Assembly: GCA_003290165.1 (NCBI GenBank)
Contig: QNQO01000538.1
Span: 310,001-374,000 of the forward strand
Length of the DNA stretch: 64,000 nucleotides
DNA from: Berberis thunbergii
Lineage: Eukaryota > Streptophyta > Magnoliopsida > Ranunculales > Berberidaceae
Direction: 5' to 3'
Each line of letters opens with the position of its first letter. Position 1 is the first letter of the stretch. The notes under the pieces are model-generated. The model was not told where the DNA came from. It ran no database searches and saw only the letters and a program-made list of their open reading frames with translations. Below, piece by piece: positions 24,015 through 33,647 of the stretch. The position numbers were made by a program, and so were the translations under genes.

Positions 24015-24155
24015 CCTATTATGGATATGCACTCCTCTGGGATTGATAAACCTTTTGAATCTTATTGACCAAAGGGATACGACTTTGTGCTATGGTTAGC
24101 TCAGTGCCAATAAAAAATCCCCAAGGAATCCTAAGAATTCTTGGAATCAAATACT
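24015..24155 (-). pseudogene. rpoC2: Nuclear plastid DNA fragment: part of rpoC2
   Basis: Read on the minus strand, the segment encodes [10 protein letters not shown] and then [17 protein letters not shown] and, after a one-base frame change, GVHIHNR. This matches what I know of the plastid RNA polymerase beta'' subunit (RpoC2), where IAQSRI...LVNK(I/V)Q.VYRSQGV.IHN(R/K)H is conserved. The intact gene is over 4 kb, so only a small decayed piece is here, probably a NUPT. Flanking bases (about 23830-24240) may also be plastid-derived but I could not assign them. Confidence 0.65.
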
Positions 24156-24276
24156 TTTTCTGATTATAAAAAAAAAAGATAAAATTTTTCGGGAATATTT
24201 TGTAATTACTTGGTATTCGAAATATTCAAGTAGGTGAATCTTATCCATTATCCAGGAAAATGGATATCTCCAGATT

Positions 24277-25247
24277 GGTAGTGTCGTTGGCACAACCACA
24301 CTGGGTCGTGCCTTCGGCATTAGAAAGATGGATTGTTTAATTGAGTAATATGTAGAAACCCATTAGTTGTAAAAGGGGAGAAAATGATAGGCTCTTGCTT
24401 GCCTTACACAAAATAAATGTTTTATTTGTTAGAAATTTGCATTGTTCACATCAAAATTTAAAACAAAAAGTAAGAAAAGTTAGAAAATAGAATATTGATC
24501 TATACTCAAAAGGAGAGCGCCATGGATTATGAATAGCAAAAACACCATATGTAATCATCATAATTTTGTCACGATGAGTATAAAATAAATACATGTGGTA
24601 TACGGAACCACAACGAGAATGGGATTTCACTGGTCATGGAATAGTGAATCTCCGTAAGTCTGTCATTATTTGGATTGCCGGAAATGCTACCTCAGTTCTT
24701 TATATTTACGAGCTCCGAAAATGGCCTCCATAGTTCTTTATATTTAATAGAAAAAATCAATTGTAAATGACAGTAACAAAGGGTAATTGTGTCTTTTCAA
24801 TAAAAGATAATTACATCTTTACTGTTTTACCAATATTTTGATATTTCGACACTACGCTCACAATTTCTTGATCCTTACAAGCGACATTAATAGTAGATGA
24901 ACAGTAAATATTTGTCTTTTAATTGAAAAATACTGGTACAGTTTTTTACCATTTTCCCTCCCAAATTCAAATATTTACAATCAAGTCACTCTCAAATATT
25001 TATTAAGTATGCATAAGCCTCTAACATGATCTTGAAGCCCCCCTATATCTAACTTTTAGATTTCCAATTTTGCCCTCCACTTAGATAAATTAGAATTTAT
25101 GAAAGTCTAAGTGCTTGAGCAATGCTGAAGGCATGACCCTATGATGAGGGTGTGCACGAGTTCACATTACAAATAAAAAGTGTTTGGCCTTGCCGAAGGC
25201 ATAGCTACACGCTACAAGGAAAGTGTATGGTCGTGCCAACGACACCG
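24277..25247. mobile_element. Candidate element with terminal inverted repeats upstream of CCMH
   Basis: Left end GGTAGTGTCGTTGGCAC is mirrored at the right end by gtgccaacgacaccgg. Further inside, related phrases (gtcgtgccttcggcat on the left; ttgccgaaggcatagc and gctgaaggcatgacc on the right) extend the inverted similarity with gaps. The interior has no recognisable coding. I could not identify a clear target duplication, so the class is open. Confidence 0.45.
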
Positions 25248-25383
25248 GTAATACACTAATTTATATAATATCTAGTTATATAAAGTGATGGCATTGTTTC
25301 TCTCTTTAGACACCATGGTATTTCTTTGTTTTTGTCTCTCTGATTTGCATTACCCGTGAACTTCGGATATCTGATATAGTACA

Positions 25384-27061
25384 ATGGAGAATGAAGATGC
25401 ATTGAAGAACGCACAAATCATAGAAGTGCGGGCAAGAGGCATTAGCCACAATGTGCGTTGCACCGAGTGTGGGAGTTAGTCTATTGAGGATTCACAAGCA
25501 GATGTTGCTATTCTCCTCAGAAAGGTGCCCTTACCGTCTCTCCCTCTCTCTCTCTCTTTATTTATTTTTTTATTTTTTAATCTTTGCTATTTAGGGCGCT
25601 TCTGAATTACTAGAATTATTTACTTGTTAAGCGGAGATGAAATTTGTTTTACAAAGCAATATGAAAGTAGTAGATTGAACTAAAAATAAGTCATATTCTT
25701 CACTAGGAATAAGTTAACGATTATTTTTCTACTAAAAAATTCCATATTGCTGCAAAGGTAGTATCTTGCGATAATATTGTATAACATGTATAAACAATTA
25801 AAACCTTTGGAGAAGAAGAAGAGTTTTTTGGTCTCTTTTCACTTAGTGTGATTACTTGTGTTGTTTGGCAAGAAGGAACAAACAGTGTTAGAGAGTGATG
25901 GCTTTCTTATGGTACATGTTTCCTACCCATACTCTAGCTTCAAGGGTGTTCGCTTCCAAGAGTTCATTGTAATTTGGAAGTGTTTATGTTAGTTCATTAA
26001 AATTTGAATCTTTCTAAAATAAATAAATAAATAAAAGTTGAACCCTTTGGAGATATGTGAAAATATTGATCATCTAAGCGTGTGTCCAGCAAGACTTTGA
26101 TTGTCAGTCTCCAGTAAGGGAGTCAGTTTGAGATTGAAGCTTTCTTGTTGCATCAGTCATAACCTTCTCCAATGCCCAATACGATGAAAGTCTCCAGCAC
26201 AACATAGGATAGACAATAATTTTTTCTCTGGACGCAGGATAAACATGAATGTTAATACAATGTGACTAATAAAACTAAAAATCAAGGTTTATCATTAACA
26301 AAATAATAAATATTATTTCGTCCTAGTCCTATCAGTGTTGTTTTCTCATATTCTTGTACTAATGTTGAGCTGTGTCTATGCCTCATACTCATGCTTCCTA
26401 TGTTTTTTTTCCTAATAAAATGAGATACTCAATCAAAAATTGATGATAAAACATTCCTTACTTCATTCCCAAGTTTTGCTTCATTGAATTTATGGTAACT
26501 AGAAAAACAAATTTGGTGAAAGTGCAACAATTAATTTCCTGCTCACAGATGTTTCCTTTGTTTTCCTTTATTTACCTCAGTTCATTGATCCTTAAGTCCA
26601 TAGTTTTGTTGATATCAGTATAGATGACACTTCCTCTATGACTGCAGTTGATACGTGATGAAATTCAGGCAGGTAAATCTGACAAAGATATTTATAAAAA
26701 GCTTGAGGAAGATTTTGGGGAGACGGTGCTCTATGCTCCACGCTTTGATCTACAGACTGCAGCTCTTTGGCTATCTCCTGTTAGTATGATTTTTTTTTTG
26801 TTTTTTTAATGTCGTCTTAAATAACAAGTTAGCCCGTAACTTTTCTTCTAACATTGCAATTCTTGTCTGGGGTGTTAGCTTCTAGTAGCAGGGGCTGCAG
26901 CAGGAATCTGGGCTTATCAGAAGCATAGACAGAGAACAAATGTGCACATCATGGCACTGAACCTGGTGAGAAGTGTTCCTCTGACTCCAAAAGAGAAACA
27001 AACAATGCTTGATATTCTGACACCTCCTCTGCAAAAAGGACAAAGAAGATGGTTGGGTTGA
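25384..27061 (+). pseudogene. CCMH: CCMH, cytochrome c maturation protein, with a premature stop
   Basis: Three exons (25384-25524, 26648-26779, 26879-27061) with GT-AG junctions in phase encode a protein of 151 codons plus stop. CCMH is a mitochondrial inner-membrane oxidoreductase whose RCxxC pair reduces apocytochrome c before haem attachment. Visible: ISHNVRCTECGS (RCTEC at 25-29), ILLRKLIRDEI, the conserved ETVLYAPRFDLQTAALWLSP, and one hydrophobic segment (about 84-104) followed by a basic tail ending RRWLG. Codon 32, Gln in GSQSIEDS of other plants, reads TAG here (25477-25479). All else is open and well conserved, so either the gene was lost recently, or the base is a sequencing or assembly error. 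I call it a pseudogene as written. Confidence 0.8.
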
Positions 27062-27068
27062 CAATGCA

Positions 27069-27222
27069 TGTAAATATGGGTAATTATTATTTATTATTAT
27101 CATTTAAATAATTGGGTCAGTCCATATTTAGCCCAAGTAGGATTAGGTTTAGTGTTTTATTCAAGTTGTGAAACTTGTAGTTTCATTATGTTTTGGTTTT
27201 TAACCTTCCGTTGAACCTATCA
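27069..27222 (+). repeat. LTR 1 of the degenerate array
   Basis: Starts tgtaaatatgg and ends acctatca. It lacks the 'ttttggttaaa.aggcataa' block present in LTRs 2 and 3, so it is internally deleted. Confidence 0.6.
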
Positions 27223-28207
27223 ATTTTAGTATTAGAGAGGTAAGATCTTGGAGAAATATGTTGCGAAGAGTCACAAATGATTGGGAGAAACCACCCGTGT
27301 TTGATTTGTACAAAGGGTATATGTTTATTCGCAAGACATTGCATTGTGAGGTTGAAATACATCACGAAGATTTGCAGATTTTCACGCTAAAAAAAATCTG
27401 AAAATCGAAGGAATTCGCAAGAATGGGATGGTTGTCTATGATAATCCTAATTTTCCCAATTCGTTGGACTGTGATTTGCAATTTTGGAACCCTAACCTTA
27501 CTCAAATCCAAAGAGGATGAAAATGATTTAGATTGCACCGACGGCCATTCGTCTTTGTTGAAGCCTCTGCGTAAAAAACAGTGATTCATTGGTCTGATTT
27601 TCCATCGATCCAAGGTATTCAGTGTCGACCTGCCCTTTGCATCGTCTGTTTACCCCTATTCGGACTTGCATTGGATTCACGAGATGCTCATTGCACAGTC
27701 CCAAATCGTCCAGTTCTTTACGCAATTACAACAACAATTCTTTCGGAGAGGAAGACCATGTTCCATTTGGGATACATTATTTGCCACTAACCTGTTTGGT
27801 TGTAGCACCACATGGGTCTCAGTCTTCTTTTAATGAGGATCATGTTATTTGCCAACACAGGGCAGACTCTGTCCTACCACAACCTTTAGGCTTTGATAAT
27901 GAGATTATTCACTGCCACAGGATAGAACATGTACCATTACAAGACAAAATTTATTATCCAATTTGGGTCACTTTTGGAGCTCAATTCGATAAAAAGTTTG
28001 TGCGCAGAAATGTCCAATTCATGAAGTGGATTTTCTTTGAGCCGGAGATTCATTTCAGACATACTTTTTGTAAGCGGATTTTTTATTTGATTGTTCACGA
28101 TACAAGCAATTACCAATGGAGAGTCCGAGGCTGATTTTTAGTATGCATTTTTTAGAGTTTACATCCTTAAAGCTCTAGGACGATCTTTTCGAAGCGGGAG
28201 AGAACGA

Positions 28208-28453
28208 TGTAAATATGACTTATTATTGTTTATTATTATCATTTAAATAATTGGGTCAGTCCATGCTAAGCACAAGTAGGATTAGAAATCCAAATAGAAT
28301 TAGGTTTAGGGTTTTATTTTGGTTAAATAGGCATAAACACAGAAGATGTAATCAGTTTAGTTTGAATTTTGAGAATTTATTCAAATTTTGAAACTTTGTT
28401 ATCAAGTTTCGGTTATGGTTTTGGTTTGTAAGCTTTCGTTGTTAAACCTATCA
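28208..28453 (+). repeat. LTR 2 of the degenerate array
   Basis: Starts tgtaaatatgac and ends acctatca. TGGTATCAGAG follows after three bases (28457-28467). This is the most complete of the three copies. Confidence 0.68.
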
Positions 28454-29420
28454 ATTTGGTATCAGAGTGGTAAAATCTTTGTACAAAGATGCCGACTAAG
28501 GGAACTAGAGCCACCAATACAGGGATGGAACGCATGGAGAAAGCCCTTGTGGAAATCTCGGAGCAGTTTGACCACTATCTTGGTTCGTTAAGAACCAGAA
28601 GCTATTTGTGAAAAGTCGTGTCATGAGGTTGGACAACAAGATGAGATTTTTTTTTTCAAATTCGTCTAAGAATAGTAGGTGAATACTGCCATTGATTGGG
28701 AAAAGATGATTTCGTATGGTAACTACGAAGGTGAGGATGATGAACATGACCTTTCGTAGTCTATTCAGGCTATCCGCGCCATGAAAGCCCGCATTATTTA
28801 TTTGGAGGAACAATACCCAAACTCAGTAATTCGCAACATCCTCAATGAAGAGGATCGAAAGAAAAAAGGGTGGTTGTGGATAACAACCCTAATTTTCACA
28901 ATTTGTTTGAAATCTCGAAGTCTATAGTTGGTTGAAAAAAAAACATTGCGAATCGCAAGTTGCAATTTACGCAAAATCCCCACGGATTGTTCACAATCAA
29001 GTAAACTGTAAATACACAAATTGGTGAAGACTCGAACCCCACCCAACCCCGAAGAGGAAGAAGTGCAAACAGAAAAGATGAAATTGGAGAGCAAAGAGGA
29101 ACCATACGTTCTTTGGCTCTGCAGCAGGTCAGAGCCACCACCCACCATCACCTACCACCCGCCAATTCAATCTTATCGCTGAACAAGTCAGCCCATCCTC
29201 TTGACTTTCTGATCAGACAGAGAGATCAGGAGGTTCGTCTGGGCAAGAAGGAGCTCGATGTGACCTCTCGCCATCAACGTTCGGGCGACCCACTTTAGCA
29301 TCAACCTCCTGCTCGTCTTCATGGAGTTTAGGCCGGTCACTTGAGTTGCGATCAAATTCTTCAAAGTTTGGATCGCGTGAGGAAGATGAATTTTGTAGAG
29401 GACACTATATTCGCCCCAAT

Positions 29421-29601
29421 CATTGATAATTTAAATAATTGGGCTAGTCCATGTTAAGCCCAAGTAGGATTAGGTTTTGGGTTTTTATTTTGGTTAAAAA
29501 GGCATAATTAAAGAAGAAGAAGATGTAAGGGGTTTAGTTTTATTTTTGAGAATTTTTTCAAGTTGTGATTCAGTTATTTTTTGGTTTATAAGTTTTCCTA
29601 T
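29421..29601 (+). repeat. LTR 3 of the degenerate array
   Basis: Lacks the first tens of bases of LTR 2 but keeps ttaaataattgggctagtcc and the 'ggcataa...agaagatgtaa' block. It ends tttcctatca and no primer site follows, as expected for a distal LTR. Confidence 0.6.
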
Positions 29602-31891
29602 CACCTTCGTATTGTCATGGATAATCTCCCCTAATTTGTTAGTGGAGTGTATACCAGATTTCTTGAGTCACTCTTGTGTACAGAGAGAACATGAAGTATA
29701 TTTAGGAAGATTTGCTCCATCTAACTGGTTAGAACTCAGATGACTAGCCTATGTTATTTGATTAGCATCGTAGCCAATGAATAACAGTGGGTTTCTTTTG
29801 TCAATGTTATCGTTTCTGAATTGCTGAGCTAAAGGATAGGTGGTTTCGACAAGTCTCTTGATCTAATATATGGTCAAACAGTGCCAGATTCATGGCGATA
29901 TTAATCTGTTTTAACCTAATTTATATGAGTTACTACGTTGTGGTCATTCAGTTCATGTTTTAGGCACTTTCTAGCTTACGATATTGGCTATACGATAATT
30001 ATGGTCATTTTTCTATTGCAGATATTTACCTTGATAGTATCACAATTTATAAGTCGGTTGCCTTCTTTTCTATATTTTATTTTGTTTTATTATCTGAATG
30101 CTTAAGGCAAATATTAGATTCATCAGAAAGGGCTTGTGAGATAGAGAAACATGACAATAACAAGCACAATTACACAGTGCGACTGCACTTGGCCTGACTC
30201 TCAGACATACATTTATTATGTACATTTGGTGTTGAAAAAATGTGAGGCACACCATGTGGTCAAGGCATTCAGTGTTAGGGAAGGTTGGGTCGAAATCTAT
30301 TCACAATTCATGTAAGAGCATACATCATACTCGTACCCATACTTCAATTGTCTTATGTTGTCCTGGTATACATCCAGATTCATGCAGTTGAAGAATTAAT
30401 CATCGTCTGCATCTTCTAAAATGCTTGCACTGCAGCTTCAACATTTCAATGTGCGTTACCTTTGTATCATTTCCTATGCCCCATCTAATCTCAGCTCATT
30501 CATTTTGCTTGAGAGTCAGAAATATGCAATTTCACTAAATCAGTAATCTTTGCAGATGAAGTACAGTGGAATATTCAACTTGTGCATTAGTGAAAATGTG
30601 TACATACTATCTACTATGTGCCATTGTTGAGTTACAGATTACAATGTAACTTGAAATTTATTGAGATTGATATTTCTTGGAAAGTTTATTAATTTGGTCC
30701 TGATGATGTGCAGTATACGACAGGAACATTCAGGCAGACATCGAGAATGACAGGATTGATAACATATGGTATACAAATTGAAAACGGTTTGCTTGATATA
30801 GTTGACTAGAAGGATTTGTTTGATATAATCTAATTGGTGAGAATGCACGAGTTGAGTAGTGCATTTCACCCAAGCACGTAGATGTATATGCAAGTTGCAA
30901 ATGCACCAAACCATTCCATCAACAGTCTTGCTCAAATTATGACAGAAAGGTGACAAGGAAATCAGAAAGAAAGAATTCTGTCTAAACAAATCACACCAAA
31001 CTTAGTTGTTTTGGTTTAGGGGTTATTTTTGGCCTTTTGTTTCTGAGGCACGAAAACAAGAAGAAAAGACCAATAATATATATGGACGGATCACACCGTG
31101 CCTTATGGCACTCTCATCTAAGGATTTATGCGAAGCACTTGGGGATAACTTCATACAGTCCGTCAGAGTGTCGTGGTTTATCGATCGCTTTGAATACATA
31201 CGGGTGAGGTTCTCATATATAAGATCCTCTTAGTTGTGATTTTCCATGAAACATTTGCAATAAGAAATCCACTGCCATGTACAACTTTTAGGTTTCTGTC
31301 GGCTGCAATTACATTTACTACTTTGTTTGGATAAAATGTACCGGTAATCAGGTAATGTGATAGATTAAAATGGTTTGTTAAACAGTAGTTAAGATATCAA
31401 TTTGTTTATAGAGAAACTTCAATTAGGTTGCAGTTCTCCCACGCTATCAAAAAATCAAAATGAATGAGTTACAGGTACCAATTGAGCTCAATTTCAACGA
31501 TGCCTATGTAGTCAAATAGAGATTCAAATTGGTGAATATTAAACTAGCCAAGTTGTACCGGTTCATTGGAACTTTGGACTTTTGCACTTCCATCTAATAA
31601 ATAAATAAAAAAACACGCTTGCTTCTACAAATAACTATTATCAATGAAATACCATATTTTTATCAGAATCGATGTACTATATGGACTGCTGAACTCTTTA
31701 AATTACTTTTATCAAAAAAAAAATAACTCTTTAAATTAGAAATTGTATTTTGCCTCTATACATGGATGACAAGAAGCTGGCAAGGGTTGGGAAATAATTA
31801 GAGAGTAATATGCGCATCTCTAAGATGATGGACGGTTTTGGGTCAGGCCTGACATGCTCTTAAGAATTTTCAATATTTGAATGAATGAGTC
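29602..31891. other. Spacer with no gene recognised
   Basis: AT-rich sequence with scattered short open frames on both strands and no familiar protein motif, splice pattern or terminal repeat that I can support. Confidence 0.5.
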
Positions 31892-32097
31892 AGAGCATGG
31901 GCACAGTATAAGCTTTTCTCAATTTTGAAAATTGAGCCGTTGGAGTGGATAGAGCTTTGAAAAGCAAAGCACCTCTCTCCTCCTCCTCCATCATCGCTCT
32001 GTGAGCCGTGATATTAGACTAATCAACTCTGTTTTTGAAAAGCTATATAGATAAAGTGCATGCTCTCTATCCCATGTACTACTAGCAGTACTGCTCT
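31892..32097. mobile_element. Possible MITE
   Basis: Left end AGAGCATGGGCACAGT and right end ...actgctct are inverted over a short core (AGAGCA). Such ends are common in plant miniature elements. A short palindrome (tctcaattttgaaaattgag) lies near 31917. No convincing target duplication was seen. Confidence 0.3.
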
Positions 32098-32761
32098 AAC
32101 ATGATTATTCTTCCTCCCTCAACAACATGACCGTTGCAATGGTGATTTTAATACTGTTTTCACCTTGACCAATAAAAGTTTACATCATGAAATCCTAATA
32201 TATAATGAATGGCATTCTATATTATTTTGGTTGCTAAGAAGGATCCATTTTAAGTAATGCTAACATGACCACCACTATCTCTTGTTTTGTCAAGAATTCT
32301 TGCTTTCATGTTGCACCGTGTAACACACATTTTCTAAAAAAAAAAAACTAATTTCTTTAATGGCCACTTACCAACCAATTGTATGCATTTCTGATATTGT
32401 TTCATTGAAAAATCTATCAAGACATGCAAGGGACATAAGATTTGCAAAATGGCTTCAAATTCAAAATTTTAGTGCTTCTACTAATTTCTTTAGTTATTAT
32501 TTTTTTTACGTTTTATAACAAGGCAGTAAGGTACATTGGCAATTATGCTGGTGAGGACCGGACCACATGGTTATGCCCCCCTTCTATTTGGGGACAACAA
32601 AAATCATACAAGTTAGAAACCTCGATAAAAGTAGCAAATAAGAAGAACCAACGGTTGTATTTCACCATTTCGCCACGTGGTCGAATAGTGTATTTGCTAA
32701 ACTTGATTTAAACCCAGCTAGCTGGATAAAACAGCAGCTTTTCTTTTGCTGTTTCTATAAG

Positions 32762-32962
32762 GAGAAATTCTAAATGTCGAGGGAAAGGGCGAGGAAATCA
32801 GCGAGGGAAATGATCTGGCGAGGTGAGAGCCGTTCATTTCCCTCGAGATCCGCGTGAAAAAAGTCAACACACGGATCTCGAGGGAAATGAACGGCTTTCA
32901 CCTCGCCAGATCATTTCCCTCGCTGATTTCCTCGCCCTTTCCCTCGACATTTAGAATCTCTC
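32762..32962. mobile_element. Mutator-type foldback MITE at the promoter of GH3 copy C
   Basis: A 201-base element in which arms of about 90 bases (32762-32856 and 32868-32962) are near-perfect inverse copies. The ends are GAGAAATTCTAAATGTCG and its inverse with one mismatch. It is flanked by an exact 9-base duplication TTCTATAAG (32753-32761 and 32963-32971). Termini beginning GAGA and a 9-bp duplication are Mutator features. There is no coding capacity. Confidence 0.9.
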
Positions 32963-32975
32963 TTCTATAAGTACC
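32963..32975 (+). promoter_or_regulatory. Probable TATA box of GH3 copy C, inside the MITE target duplication
   Basis: TTCTATAAGTACC is the only TATA-like element 20-130 bases before the presumed leader exon. It lies directly at the right edge of the MITE, and the MITE's 9-base duplication covers the box, so another copy of it stands on the far side of the insertion. Confidence 0.5.
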
Positions 32976-33085
32976 ATGTCACTGGTCTCAATTTCTCTGA
33001 AAACCAATACGAAGAGTGTAGAAGGCGAGACAGAGAGAGCTTCTTCTTCTAGGGTTCGGTTCTTCAATCTGTGACCCTAGACTTC

Positions 33086-33555
33086 GTAAGTTTTCTTTGA
33101 AAGATCGCTATCTGCTTGTTTAGATCTTCCTTCTTAAGCTCTCTAATGTGTGTGATTTTTAGCTTCCATTAAGTGAATGTAGTTCAATCTATGCTCTGAA
33201 TGATCAGTCGTTGAGTTCTCTCTGCTTTTTTGTACTAATTTTTAGTTAGCTTGAATGAAATGAAGGCACAACTTAGGTTTGCTTAACTAACACCTTCTTC
33301 AGTCTTGTTTTGTTACATTTTCTAGTTTCAATCTCTGCAATTTCGGTGTTTGTTTCGATGGATTGATTGGCATTGCTTTATGTTCTGTTTGTGCAAGTTT
33401 CGGATTTCTAAAAGTTTAGAGAGACTCTTTGTAATTTTAGAGCTACTTTACATTTTTGCATCTTTATGTCATAAAAGATTTTCGATTCAGCAATGCTGCT
33501 AGTGTAATCTTTTTGAACAATTTCAGATCTGATTCATTGCGTGTGTCAATTGCAG
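33086..33555 (+). other. Predicted 5'UTR intron of GH3 copy C
   Basis: Donor acttc|GTAAG at 33086 and acceptor aattGCAG at 33555 bound a T-rich stretch of 470 bases typical of plant leader introns. It places a leader exon at about 32995-33085 and a second one running into the ATG at 33648. This follows from splice signals only. Confidence 0.55.
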
Positions 33556-33647
33556 CTCTGAAAATCTTCATCTTCACGCATTCTATTATTGTGTTTTGCG
33601 TCTTCCTTTATAAAAGAATTTCGAGTTGAGAACGATTTGTGAAGAAA

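Larger units (their letters stand above)
27069..29601 (+). mobile_element. Degenerate LTR retroelement array: three LTRs and two internal segments
   Basis: Three related repeats share 'tttaaataattgggtcagtcc', 'caagtaggattag' and an ending near 'cctatca': 27069-27222, 28208-28453, 29421-29601. The second is followed by TGGTATCAGAG, a primer-binding site, and the first by a mutated version (tagtattagag). After the second LTR an open start reads MPTKGTRATNTGMERMEKAL, the style of a Ty3/Gypsy gag amino end. A purine-rich 'gcgggagagaa' precedes LTR 2. The internal segments differ from each other and have no intact frame. The array begins seven bases after the CCMH stop codon. Confidence 0.7.

Noticed and set aside
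24090..24110. 'ggttagctcagtgcc' looks like a tRNA A-box
   Set aside because: There is no cloverleaf or T-arm nearby, and the minus strand reads as RpoC2.
27622..28134. 170-codon open frame in the LTR array
   Set aside because: No recognised motif and no conservation with the second internal segment; it may be a chance frame in retroelement debris.
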